Shown here: positions 45,901 to 56,234 of the stretch, piece by piece | Position numbering within the stretch: position 1 is the first letter of the stretch | Layout: the number at the start of each line of letters is the position of its first letter | Position numbers and translations under genes: made by a program | Source of the DNA: Undaria pinnatifida | Lineage: Eukaryota; Sar; Phaeophyceae; Laminariales; Alariaceae | DNA: 64,000 bases | Assembly: GCA_012845835.1 (NCBI GenBank) | Contig: JABAKD010000027.1 | Location: 15,286,073-15,350,072 of the forward strand | Reading direction: 5' to 3' | Notes under the pieces: generated by a model | Database searches by the model: none | Told to the model about the DNA's origin: nothing | The model's input: the letters and a program-made list of their open reading frames with translations, nothing else

Positions 45901-46535
45901 AAAAAGTACATAATAGGTCATCTTTTTTCATGATTCTTGCTGTGTACCTACGTAGGCCATGAGGTGTTTTTCATCCGGTAGCAGATTTGATTTTTCTTCA
46001 AGGCAGTTTTTGGGAGAGATCTTGAGCTCCCAGAACTGATGCAGCACAGAAGAAAAAGCGTTGCTCCTCTACCGGAGTACGCGTCAGCAGAAAAAGAGCA
46101 GCAAAAGAGCAGCAACCCTAAACAATAGTCTTGTTGAAGCATGCGTTGATTTAAGGAGATGCTAAGTATGTTGCGTTCGGTTGTTCGACGGGATTGGGCG
46201 ATGTTTCCATGTTTTGTGGCTTTTCTTCTGTATCAAGGAAATTCTTATTCCAGTTTACGATAAAAACGACGGGCAATCACAATCATCGTAAGAACAAGCA
46301 AATAGTAATTGTGTTTTTATACTGGGAGAGACTGCAGAAGGTAGGGGAGGTGTGGAAAACATGTCGCATTGGGTCGCTTGAAGAGAATGTTGAGATATTG
46401 ATGGTTGTTGGCGTTTCGCCTTGTTTCTTTTTCTCTCCTGTTCGTCCACTGCCCCCTGTGCGTTCCCGCCTGCTGCCTCAGGTTGAGCTATCAGAGAGCC
46501 CGAACTGGGTGTCGCCGAGCGCGCTTAACACCTAA
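39993..46535 (+). CDS. UDP-glucose/GDP-mannose dehydrogenase family protein (N-terminal exon not found)
   Basis: Enzymes of this family oxidise a nucleotide sugar to its uronic acid with two NAD+, in the cytosol, supplying cell-wall or matrix polysaccharide synthesis. Seven exons join in phase: 39993-40155, 41662-41811, 42269-42402, 43151-43222, 44310-44394, 44847-45050, 46482-46535, all with GT-AG borders; the stop is TAA at 46533. They give about 286 residues. Motifs in order: GFDVVPG (Asp expected to bind the NAD ribose), LLSVPTPL, IRSTVPPGTT, VAFQPEFLRA, AEFMKLVHNYANGLKISFAN (Lys) and PYGGVCLPKD, whose Cys is the expected catalytic nucleophile. The first beta strand with GxGxxG must lie in an exon further upstream. 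After the Cys motif only about 85 residues follow, against roughly 180 in typical members, so the C-terminal sugar-nucleotide domain is short or the last exon is misassigned. Substrate cannot be decided here. Confidence 0.92.
40399..40415. repeat. Short TTAGGG-like interstitial run
   Basis: GGTTAGGGTTAGGG followed by TAAGGG, in the first visible intron of the dehydrogenase. Too short to be a telomere. Confidence 0.6.
41157..41303. mobile_element. MITE-like element in a dehydrogenase intron
   Basis: Imperfect terminal inverted repeats of about 32 bases: CCCAGCTTCGATAACATGG, TTGATAGTTGG on the left (41158-41188) and the reverse of CCAACTATAGTCAACCAT, TTTCTCGAAGCTCGG on the right (41269-41301), enclosing about 80 AT-rich bases. 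Related words (CAGCTTGGACGAATGGTTGA, TAGTCCG) occur at 40570-40605. No transposase is encoded. Confidence 0.6.
41412..41447. repeat. (TTTGTATGA)4 minisatellite
   Basis: Four consecutive 9-base units in the intron before the second visible exon. Confidence 0.95.
41523..41556 (+). other. Intronic partial copy of a splice acceptor and exon start
   Basis: TGTTTTGCCGTACGTGTGG then TCGACCAATCCC resembles the true exon boundary at 41651-41680 (TGTTTTCCAGTACGTGTGG, TCGACCATCCC). The copy lies 131 bases upstream, has CCG in place of the CAG acceptor and one extra base. It looks like a decayed tandem duplication of the intron-exon junction. Confidence 0.7.
45855..46055 (+). repeat. Dispersed repeat, family V (copy 2), in the last dehydrogenase intron
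   Basis: Shares TTTCTGAATGACGGGGCTCC, CATGATTCTTGCTGTGTACC, TAGGCCATGAGGTGTTTTTC and CAGTTTTTGGGAGAG with 24225-24440. Its first part also matches family U, so the two families may be parts of one longer element. Confidence 0.75.
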
Positions 46536-46833
46536 ACGATATGTGTACATGAAAACAGCGATGGCGCCTGGGAGGCGGAAGGGAAGCGGGGGCGTGGGAT
46601 AGTTGGGGGTCTATCGAAAACAGGACTATCCTTAACGTCGAGAAAATTGTGGGCCGCGTGAGCATGTGAATGAAATGACTAATATCGTTCTTTGTTTTTT
46701 TTGGTCGGGTGTTGGAAAGTGGTAACGAGTATTATACGAGTACGAGGACTAATGCTTTAGAAGCACGCACGCTCTGCGGATCGCTTGCAAGGAGGGTAAT
46801 GGGCGTAACCGGTAGAGAGACGTATTCCGCTAC

Positions 46834-47205
46834 AGTTTTTGACGTGGAGTTCAGGTTGGGGAGGGGGGAGGGGTTTGCTGGGCCGGCGTTCAGTTTTTGA
46901 CGTTGAATTGGGGAGAGGGGGGGCGAATTGGTGGGTCGGTATTTTATAGCTTCCGGTTTTCAGTTTTTGACGTGGAATTGAGGGGGGAAACGAAGTGTTG
47001 GGTCGATTTTTATCTTCTGGGCTCAAGGTTGACGTGGAATTGAGTCGGAAACAAATTGCTGGGCCGATGTTTTTTTTCCGTTTCTCCATTTTGTGACATG
47101 GAATTGACAGTAAGATTGGGAAACGAAAATTGCTGGGCCCATTTTTACGTTCCACTTTCAAGTTTTTGACGTGGAATTCAAGGCGGAAACAGATTGCTGG
47201 GCCGT
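46834..47205. repeat. Tandem array with TTTTTGACGTGGAATTG unit
   Basis: Six units, 57-75 bases apart, each with TTGACGTGGAATTG (or a close variant) followed by a purine-rich stretch and TTGCTGGGCCG. Unit starts are near 46836, 46893, 46963, 47028, 47091 and 47163. TGACGT resembles a bZIP core, but repetition explains it as well. Confidence 0.85.
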
Positions 47206-47289
47206 GTGCTTTGCGCTCATATCCGTGTCTGTTTTATCGGAGGAATGTGGGGGGTTGACAAGGTTTCGCACATAAGACTGGTCAGATCC

Positions 47290-47490
47290 CCTCTTCATGA
47301 TCTAGATATTTCGGGAAAGGTAAATTCCTGATTTAGATTATCTGCACGATTTAGATCGTGCTTGCCTGGCGGAATCTGTGACACAGTTCTTACACAGCAT
47401 CTCCTGACGGCAAATGTCGGATCTAGATCTAGATCGTGAGATTTAATTATCTAGATCGTGAGGCTTAGTTATCTAGATTGTGATCTGTCC
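47290..47490. repeat. ATCTAGATCGTGAG repeats
   Basis: ATCTAGATCGTGAG with TTTAATT or CTTAGTT occurs at about 47433, 47452 and 47472, preceded by a GATTTAGATCGTG cluster near 47330-47360. Short period about 20 bases. No function can be assigned. Confidence 0.7.
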
Positions 47491-48584
47491 GATGTGTGCA
47501 AGATTTGAGATGTTTTTCTCGTTTCGGCGGAGGACGGGGGATGCAACCCCCGCGGTGACTAGCCCAACTGCTAGTAGAACCGCTAGTATACCTGCGAGGA
47601 CGAGGTGATGTATGGATGTTTTGGTGGAGTCAGCTAGGGGATATCTCGAGCTTACCGGTAGGAGGGTTTTGGGTAAGATGACGGATTCATTGCGGCCGGG
47701 GGGGGGGGAGAGTTCTCGAAGTCTGTCGTTCTCGCAGTTGACTCTGTCGCTCTTGTGGTATGGTTTGTTGGTGGCGTCGATGACTGCCGTTTGCGCAGTT
47801 GTTGGCTCTGTCATCTGTCGCTCTTTACCGGGACCGGCACTATCACGTCTCCTGTCGTTCGTTGCAGAGGCGTGGGATTTTGTGGACTAGGTGGCGAAAT
47901 TTTTAGGGCATCGCCTTGGATAACCTTCCCCCCCCCCTATGGTTGGTTGTTGCTGTCGCGACGGCCGACTAGAGAGGTTTGACGCGTTCTATGGTCGTCA
48001 GAGGATGTCCTGGTTATCCTACATGTGTGGATGTTCATCATAGGCTCGTCGCCGGCTGTGGTTTGGTTTCGTCTTTTCGGCCGAGCATCAAACGGGCGTG
48101 CGGATTCTGGTTGTTTGTCCCTGCCCGAAAAAATCTTGTGCGTTATGTCGGTTCAATGGGGTGAGGGGGGGCGCGCGCTACAACTCACGTTGTCGTGGAT
48201 TGCGAGACAAGAGATACTAGGGGGGAGTGATATTTTTTCCTGCCTCCTCAAGATGTGCGTTAGCGAGGGCTATGCTGCATGCAGGCCTTTTGGGCCCGCC
48301 ATGGCGCACTCGCGATGATTCGTGTAGAAGTCGTTTCCTAGTCTTGGGAGGGGTGTTGATGTGTGGGGCGGTGGGGGGGAGGTATCGTCTGTGCCAATAA
48401 AAAAATGGTCTTCCGCGAAACGTTGTATGTTCTGGAAACTATATTCAGGGTACTATTGTATGAATGCATAGCCCCGAAAAAGGTGTCACCCAAACCAATA
48501 TTCCCCGAAAAATGTGCTCGTTCATTCGTTCGTGTCCGCTTAGCACTCGTAGGGAAATCCCTTCGACTTTTGGATGTTCAGTCC
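47491..48584. other. No gene recognised
   Basis: Overlapping open frames at 47473-48318 on both strands lack motifs. It lies between the 3' ends of the two convergent genes. Confidence 0.4.
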
Positions 48585-49240
48585 TGGCCACCCTGCATCG
48601 CAAGCATCCGTTCCATTGGTAATCTTTCATCACCATCCTGACCCTCACGAAGTTTCACCTCTGGCGTCCCTTGTTTCGTCTAGTTGCCGTTGGGTCGCGT
48701 GGATCTTCTCGGGTTCTCCGTGCACAGAAACGTGAAACCGCATTATTCGCTGTTGTTGCCACCCTGCGACGCAAGCATCCACTCCGTTGGCCATATTCAT
48801 CACCTTACTGACCCCCTCCATTTTAAGCTCCTTTAGCGCCTCCCGCGTCTGTGATGAAGTCGGCAGCGCGTACGTGGACCTATTTGGGTTCTGTGTGCAC
48901 GGAAAGGTCAACGGTATTCTCTTCGCGGCGCAAGCATCCATTCCGGTGGCCATATTTCACCACATTTTTACCCTCACGAAGTTTCAGCACCTTTGGCACC
49001 ACGTGTCTAGTTGTGGTTGAGTCGACAGCACTTAAACCTTCTGAAGTGCTCCGCGCACGGCAATTGGAAACCACATTCTCGATCCTAGCCACCCTGCGAC
49101 GCAGGCACCCACTCCACTGACAATATTTTACCACATTTTTCACCCTCACGAAGTTTCAGCTTCTTGTCGCGCCACGTGTGTATCGTCGTGGTTGAGTCAG
49201 TTGCACGCGAACTTTCTCTGGTTCTTCGTGCAGATATCGA
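48585..49240. repeat. Satellite, about 165-bp unit, four copies
   Basis: Each unit has CCACCCTGCGACGCAAGCAT, CACTCC, ATATTTCACCACATTTTT, CCCTCACGAAGTTTCAGC and GGTTGAGTCG in order. Units begin near 48588, 48760, 48920 and 49090 and have diverged considerably. Confidence 0.85.
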
Positions 49241-50465
49241 ATTAGTTTGTAAGTTCCCTTCCTTCTCCCTCACTCGCCGGTTCGAACCCTCTGCTTACGC
49301 TCCACGCAATCATCACGATGTCGGTCGGGCTTTATTGTCCCCGAGACACTGAAACCACCGCCTCAGTAGTAGAAGTAGCGCGGCACATATGGTGCACTAG
49401 AACACGTCCGGGGCTCTTTTCACGGCAGGCTCTTGAACGCTATCCTTCTCCCAGATGAGCCGCTCTCGGAGAGGCAACGTACTATGGTGTTAAAGCTTGG
49501 ACGAACATCAAACTCAAGGTGAGCATCGCTTAAACACCCAAACCAGAGGTGTTTACCCACTTGACACACTCTCGAAATAGACAAACTTGTATTAGAGCAC
49601 GCTGTGACTGCCACGACGTCAGAGTAGAGGAAATCCCATGAACTGACTTGACCACTCTGTGCGCTGTGCCCAGCAATACCAGTAACCCGATATAACCCAC
49701 GCAAGACCCATGTACCTATGCACCCAAGAAGCCCGGGGATGTACCCAGGATGTCCCGAAGGTGTTCCCTGACGACCACAGCACGCATTATGGGCAGCCGA
49801 GAAGCTGGAGACAACGCCCTGGAACAAGATGAACCGATGTGTGGGGGTCACGTACAACTATCAATAGTAGATAGGCTCCCTTTCTTTCTCGACCCAAGCC
49901 CCAATGGGGGTGCAATGATTCGCCCAAACGCTGGCAGGAGGAGCACAGGTCAGTGTATGGTGTCGCTTACGACAAGATGGTCGATTTCCTCGATCGACCC
50001 AACTTCCAGGGAAGGACCTCAGTAATGTGCGCTACAAACAAGCCAATTTGTGCCAGACTGGCATGGTATCCGTCGCCGAAAACAACAGTCCAAACTTCTA
50101 AGCCGTACATGCTCAAGTCAGCCTAATTCCCTGAACTCTAGTCTGTGGTAAAATAACTGCCCAGAGGCGGGGATTAACCCTTTTGACTTGATTACAGTAT
50201 AGCGACCAAAACCGTGAGCAGTGTGGTCTTATCAACGGTGTGATTTGAGTAGGTAGCTAAAAAGTATGTTGCTGCGCGCGAATCGTACATTGTACAAACA
50301 ACTCCGTGCATTATAGTTGGATCACTCGACGAACCCCAGCATAGCATCCCGTGCTGCCTCGCGTGGCCGATGCTCTGACGGTCGAATTCGTCACTTCTTT
50401 GGTTCCGTCACTATTTCTTCCTTTGATGAAGTCCCAACATGTGTGTAACCCATATTCTCCTGCAA
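49241..50465. other. No gene recognised
   Basis: Short open frames only, with no repeated block noticed. Confidence 0.4.
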
Positions 50466-50745
50466 AATAAATCCCACTTCAATTCCAACTTATTTGTCTC
50501 CAAGATGGGTTTTGCAGCCGTAAAGAAGTTGACCTTTTCGTACCGCAAAAGTGAACGCACACAAATTGCAAGTACATTTTCCCAATAAACGTGGGTGCAA
50601 TTCGAAAGGTCTTAACTGCAAATAAAGTCCCACTTTAATTCCAAGTAGTTTGCACCGAAAAAAAGTGGGTGCATTTCTAAAGGGATTAACTCTTTCACCG
50701 CTGCAAAAGTGAATCCGCCCTATCTCTAAGTGGTTTGTCCCCATG
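50466..50745. repeat. Tandem repeat, about 150-bp unit, two to three copies
   Basis: AATAAATCCCACTTCAATTC at 50467 and AATAAAGTCCCACTTTAATT at 50622 begin two units. TTTGTCTCCAAGATGGG, TTTGCACCGAAAAAAAGTGG and TTTGTCCCCATGAAGGGTG mark the later part. It lies just past the stop codon of the M20 gene. Confidence 0.75.
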
Positions 50746-50770
50746 AAGGGTGAGTGCAGTGGTGCAGGGG

Positions 50771-53700
50771 TTAAGCGGATGGTCGCTCAAGGCAGATCTT
50801 GGCAATCTTCTTGTAAGCTTCAACCGCTTCCTTCAGCTCGGCAACACCGATCTTCTCGATTCGGCTGTGGGCGTGATGGATGGAGCCTGGCCCGTACAGG
50901 AGGGCTTGACCCTTGTTGAGCTTGAAATACCTGCGGGTGTTAGAAAAAGCGATGGACGGCGAGCAAGTTTTTTTCGACCACGATGCCATACACCTAACAA
51001 CACATGTGTATACACCAACGATATGAAGGCGCGCCACGACTAGCATACGGGCATCTATATGATAAAGCACGCCATGTATGCATACGACTATCGATATATC
51101 ACTGGTGTCGCATCCCTGGTTACCCTGGTATATCATATCGGGAACCTGACAGAGCCAGGGACAATTTCGGCACTCACAGTGATTTTAACCCACGACGCTT
51201 CTCACGTAACAACACACAGCACCGAAGGCATCCCCATACTTTGACATCACGTGCCACCAAGAAGTGGTGTCCCCCCAAGCACTCACGCAATGTCGGTGTT
51301 GTAAGCCGCCACGTCCGCTTCAAAGCCTGGAAGAACCTCCAGCGAAACCGGCGCGTTTTTCGATATCACCTGGTCAAGAAGATAGAAAACAACGCGCGTC
51401 AACTAAAGTCAATAAGTAGACGACGCTGCAGCTCTAGGCTATAGACACAGCGATAAGCTATAGTTCCATAGCTACAGCGACATCACTCTTTTACCAGCGC
51501 GAGTTCTTAGCAAGAGATCTAGCCTATCTTTCCCGAGGTTAAACCACTCGCCTCAATCGAGCATCCATGCCCCTTCGCGACCGCCTCCACCACATTAAGC
51601 ACTCCCTCCGGGTCCCCAATCAAGCGGAACATAGCCACAGCCTCCCCTGCCTCCGCCAAAGCATTAGCCGCTTGCCCCCCCTCCACCATGCCGATGTTGA
51701 GAGTGGTCTCACCCAGCTCCTCGCTGGAGGGCCACGCATGGTGCTTGAGCGCGTGCAGCACTTCGACGAGAGGGTCTATCGCGGACTTCCCTAGATGCGG
51801 GTAGCCGCTGTGGCAGGCCACCCCTCGACAGGAGATCCGCACCTTCAGCATCCCCTTCTGCAGCCGCCTTGTTTTTTCAGGAGCAATGGGTGGCGAAACG
51901 AAACGACGAAACCACGACAAGCATAAGGGATAGGGTTGTTAGTTGGCTGACTTTACCAATAGTATACTAATAACAATATGCCGACTAGTTATTAGTTATT
52001 ACTTGGATAGGTACCTTGAGTATCGGGGTCTCCGCACGGGTCGGTGTCTTGGCACGGATCGGTGTCTTGGCACGGGTCGGGGTCTTCGCACAGGGGTGCG
52101 GGAGAAAATCAGGACCAAGTTATTCACTTCGATCATCGCACAGGGATCGGTGTCTTGGCACATGGGTGCGAAGACGCCGATACTTTTGCGCTGCAATACC
52201 GTGTTGCGGGAGCTTTCATCGTGGGCTCAACCGCTGTATTTTGGCACGGTAACGGTGCTCTGCTCACATGCAAATGGAAGGCTGTCGTCTTTTGGTTACC
52301 GCGTTGTTGGTATTAATATACGAAGTATTATTATAGTTGTTATTATTATTGTTGTTACTAAAAGGGTCAGTTCTCACATCATCTTTGATCCTGTCGGCTC
52401 TCCCACGACCATATAGTCAGGGTCTAAGCCTAGGTCGTTGGCTTTGAGCATGCCGCTGTGGTCCGTCTCCTCGGAAACTACGTAGAGCAGCCCGACGTCA
52501 TTCACCCCCTCGTCCGCTAGAGACTGAAGCGCCAGGAGTTGCGCCGCTAGAAGCCCCTGCAGAAAATGCGTCGAAAATGGAAAACCGGATAACAAAAAAT
52601 ACACGTTAACCCTTGTGGGAACTCGGAGCGGAAAATTGACGAAAAAAGAGGGAACCCCTACAAGTACTCGTACAAAAAACGTGTTAAAAGTGTAAAACCG
52701 TGTGTCGCCGACAATCAGGGGGGGGGTCTGATGGCGTGCAACCGCACTCTACATATTTGAATCCAATCGACTATCGTTTTTCGTAAGATCCGGCGTGGAA
52801 GTTTAATTATTGCTGCGTTTTCTTTCTGAACCTGTTGGCTATATGGCATTACCCACTACACCACGGAGTCACGTGGCTATGTGGGCCTCGTGTGCTATAA
52901 AACCAATACAGTGTATTATAGCCTACCACGTGAATTATCTCTGTTGTGTAATGGGTAGTGCTATAAGCATACCAGAACCAGAACCAAACCGCAAGGAGTT
53001 ACAATAAATATTGTGGAAATCAGAACCCACGACACACAAAAAAAACTAGAACACTAAGCAATGAACTTGTATGTATGGGCTGGTCGGTGTTACTTGCCGG
53101 GTTATTTGCGCGGTGGCCAATTCTTTTACTTTGTTTCAAGAGTTTTTCGTTGTTCCCCCCTCTTCAGCTTACAACACCCCAGGGATTTCAAGCGAACCAC
53201 ATTCCGAAGGGGAACCTTGCAGTCTCCCGCATGTTTACTAACCACATGGTTGGTTCTGATTACCGTGTTCCCCCGTAAGACCAGCTATTGTGGGAAATCT
53301 TTTTTGAGCCCTCAGAACTGAGAATTTTGGCTAATCATACGCGATTTACTCGGCGGGACGACCAAAAACGCCTGCAGGCTCTTCAGAATGCTCTCCGTAG
53401 TTTTCCGAGAGTTTCTGACGCACTTTTCCGTTTCTCCATGAGACTCGTAGTTTGTCTGTTCGTACAACTTGCCAGTTCTAACGACCTCATGATTTTGAGC
53501 CAAATATCCTCAAGAATCCATTATTTTTGGCACCAATTTTGAGCAACAATGCATATTTCTGAAAACTGATTTGTTGCGCAAAATGTCAAAATGAGACCCA
53601 GCCTGGAGGAACGGAGAACTGCCCCAGAAAGCCCTCGGAAACTACGCGATGGATCTTGAGGAGTGTATCGTTTGTTTTTCAGTCTAGCCGAGTAAAACCG

Positions 53701-54308
53701 GTATAATTGGTCAAGAATTCAGTTCTGATAGCCATTTTTTTCCCCTCCCATGACAGTAGGTCTAATAGTAGATAAAACATTCGCATCATGCATGATACCA
53801 CCGATGTACTGGTGCTGCAGATCGTTCTTCCTAGCGGGCTGGTGACATCGCGCGCCTCAATTGTTTGACGGTCGTATCGCTGGGTCCCGAAGGGGCCCGT
53901 GGTGCTTCTACTTGGCACCGCCGCTCACACGATAAACCAAACGATGCTACGAACCACGTTCTTGCAGTCAAAGTCGGTTGTTCAAACACACCCAGAATAT
54001 GAACCAACACGCCTCATTCTCCTACAACCATCCACAGGCTATTCACAGGCTATTCTTGGTTCGGTTGCCGATATCTACGTAATAATTCATTTTTCTCTCC
54101 GTGAGATGGTCAATGACGGATAGTAAGAAACGATTTTCCTTATGACAAGCTTTCGTACTAGACTACGAAGTCTAGATCAACTGCGTTGGCACACCCACCT
54201 CTTCCTGTTCGCCATATACCGGTATACCTTTGTGTCGCATGCGCCGCGTCCCTTGATGATCATCTCGCCTTCCACGTTGCACAACTCCGCGCCGAAGAAC
54301 GGTGGTAC
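50771..54308 (-). CDS. M20-family zinc amidohydrolase/peptidase, acetylornithine deacetylase-like (N-terminal exons not found)
   Basis: M20 enzymes use two zinc ions to hydrolyse an amide bond in N-acyl amino acids or small peptides. Five minus-strand exons join in exact phase: 54308-54228, 52556-52378, 51867-51552, 51369-51287, 50930-50771, with the TAA at 50773-50771. They encode about 246 residues. Motifs: VPPFFGAE; GRGACDTK (Asp zinc ligand); YVVSEETDHSGM (Glu-Glu, general base and ligand); VVGEPT (Glu ligand); CHSGYP (His of the lid domain); GETTLNIGMVEGGQAANALA; GPGSIHHAHSR (C-terminal His ligand). The HxDT zinc motif should lie in an exon just upstream of 54308, and none was recognised. 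Intron 51551-51370 appears to be GC-AG (GAG, then GCGAGT), since nearby GT donors break the frame. The acceptor before 51867 has a weak pyrimidine tract. Substrate is uncertain; acetylornithine, succinyl-diaminopimelate or a dipeptide are possible. Confidence 0.93.
52020..52165. repeat. 18-bp minisatellite in an M20 intron
   Basis: GGTCGGTGTCTTGGCACG-type units repeat three to four times at 52038-52096, and a further partial unit lies at 52140-52165. The region is in the intron between exons 52378 and 51867. Confidence 0.85.
53311..53730. mobile_element. MITE-like element in an M20 intron
   Basis: Imperfect terminal inverted repeats of about 43 bases: left 53312-53354 (TCAGAACTGAGAATTTTGG through TTTACTCGGC) and right 53687-53729, whose complement reads TCAGAACTGAATTCTTGACC through TTTTACTCGGC. 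The 330-base interior has no coding potential. It lies in the intron between the first two visible M20 exons. Confidence 0.65.
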
Positions 54309-54857
54309 CTGGAGAGTAACAGATTGGCAGAGGCCAACCATGCGAGAACACGGTAAGGCCATGTGTACATCCTGTAGGTACGTTGTGTCCCGCGACCCAG
54401 CGAGCACAATGCACACCTCCATACCTACCAGGTACACACCCCTGGCCTTAGCAGGAGCCCGGGGCCAGCATCGCTGCACACCCTGCTCGACAGATGGACC
54501 CAGATGAATAACACAGAGAGAAACAGCGAAAATATATGCGCGTCGTGGTCGGCGACGGTGCCAGATCTCCATGTATCGGTTACTTGTTACCGTTCCAGTA
54601 CGAACATGCACGCCGCCGTGTCTATACGAAAATAAAAGTCGTGGATATACCAGTGGGTGTCCCACGTCCCACCACACCACACTCAACAGGTGCAGCAATG
54701 TCGGGGCAGGTGTCATAAGAGGCCCGCTGACCTCGAGCCTCTCAAAAGGTTTGGAAATAATTTATTCGTGCGAGACAGATACTCATCAAAACGTGTTGCA
54801 CGAATAAATTTACAAAATGGCGGTGTACATAGTACATATATAAAGGCGCTTCACTCC
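54309..54857. other. Upstream of the first visible M20 exon, no further exon recognised
   Basis: The minus-strand frame of the exon continues open to 54716 but shows no M20 similarity beyond the acceptor at 54310. Palindrome TACCAGGTA at 54426. Confidence 0.4.
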
Positions 54858-54879
54858 GCGGGCGGCATTCGCCGCCCGC
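54858..54879. other. GCGGGCGGC hairpin, copy 2 (reverse orientation)
   Basis: A perfect 9-bp stem with loop ATTC. The flanks (complement GCATA and GGAGTGAAGCGCC) correspond to those of the hairpin at 30625. Confidence 0.85.
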
Positions 54880-54894
54880 TATGCCCGCCCAGGA

Positions 54895-55205
54895 AGGAAA
54901 ATACAACAAAAGGTATGGAGGCAGAGGTCCATCGTTGACTGTAGGTGCAAACTGGCGACATGAAGATGCCAAGAGGCCCGCTGCCAATCTCCACGAAAGC
55001 AACCCGGGCGCCACATGTATGAGTACACCGTATGCACCTGCTATCTTGCTGTAGTACTTGCGATGTACACATGTCTGTCTCGAAGTTTGTGACTACAGAG
55101 ATTGTGTCTCTCTATTAATAGGAAGTCCAATCGGTACGGACACTGGGTTTGCTGGATGTCGATGGGTGGGAAAAGCAGATCAATGAAACACACACAACAG
55201 CGTGG
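54895..55205 (+). repeat. Short interspersed element sharing the L1 tail, family M (copy 3)
   Basis: About 300 bases aligned with the reverse complement of 56235-56540: GCAGAGGTCCAT, GGTGCAAACTGGCGACATG, GCCACATGTATGAGTACACC, TTGCGATGTACACATG, GTCTCGAAGTTTGTGACTAC, GGTACGGACACTGGG, GCTGGATGTCGATGGGTGGG and GATCAATGAAACACACACA. Only the final 150 bases are shared with the L1 arms. Confidence 0.85.
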
Positions 55206-56234
55206 AGTATGTGGTTGAAGTGGCAGCAAGAATACGGCTGTCTTTGGTCACATCAGTCACACCTCTACATTCCAGACTAAAAACAGTACTAGGTACATTG
55301 CGTCTAGACGGCGGTCCATCACAGGGCTGAGTATCAGCGGTACTTGGAAAATACTCAAATTAGTTGTTGGTGGCTACATAGCGCATTATTCAATGAGCAA
55401 CGCCAGCGAAAAAGAAGAAGGGAAACATAAAAATACTCGCGTAATACATACATGGTGGCTCTCGGCAACAGCACTTGTTCTTGTGTTCTTTGCTTGCGTT
55501 GTCGCCCTCTGCTGCCTGGTCAACACGAACGTACTGCTACATATTATTTTGCTATTCTGTGCAAGGCCGATTGCAGGCTGTTCTGCTGTGCTTGCCGTGG
55601 GTAGATACTATGGCTGTCGGAGCTTGGTGTGTGTCTCCACTTCGTGGTGTGCGCAGAAGAAGCAGGTTATAACAAACAAAATAGCCAAAAAGAGGGAAAA
55701 AAACTGTCGAGAGATCGATCCAGAAAAAATGCTATCCCCATCGGCAATCAGGAGCTGAGCTCAGCGTGAGAGGCCAGAGAATTGCCGAGGGTGGCCTCCG
55801 AACGCATCAACTTTTTAGTGACTGAGTCGATAGGGTTAGGTACCCATGTATCATGATTGGGCACGACGGGCGACAACAAATGCACGAAGCATCGAACTTG
55901 CAAACACGTGCCCGCGTCTTCGCAGCCCACAATCGTGTGGCTGCTGCTGCTGCGTGCTGGGTGCCTCGCCTTCTACGTACTGCTTCCCACAGCAATGGGC
56001 TGCTGCGCGCGCGTGCTTCCTGCTCGACGTCAAGCTCATTGTCAATGCTCTTTGTTGTTGCTCCTTGGATATTGCGTTATGAAGCCACAACAACAAACCT
56101 GGATGTTTTCCACGTACCGATGACGCTCAACCCTGTGACGGACCGCCATCTGGACGTAATATAGTATTTTTAGTGTGGAATATCTTAAGGTGTGACTGAT
56201 GCAACCAAAAACAGCCGTATATTTGCTGACACTT
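55206..56234. other. No gene recognised
   Basis: A plus-strand frame at 55393-55758 (121 codons) has an ATG, a hydrophilic start and about two hydrophobic segments, so a small membrane protein is possible. No motif or homologue is recognised. Minus-strand frames at 55748-55995 are equally unsupported. Confidence 0.35.

Noticed and set aside
48585-49240. CRISPR array
   Set aside because: The units are about 165 bp, diverged along their whole length, with no constant short repeat and unique spacers; the host is eukaryotic.
55393-55758. Possible small membrane protein
   Set aside because: It has an ATG and hydrophobic segments, but no motif, no repeat conservation and no gene context; kept only as a note.
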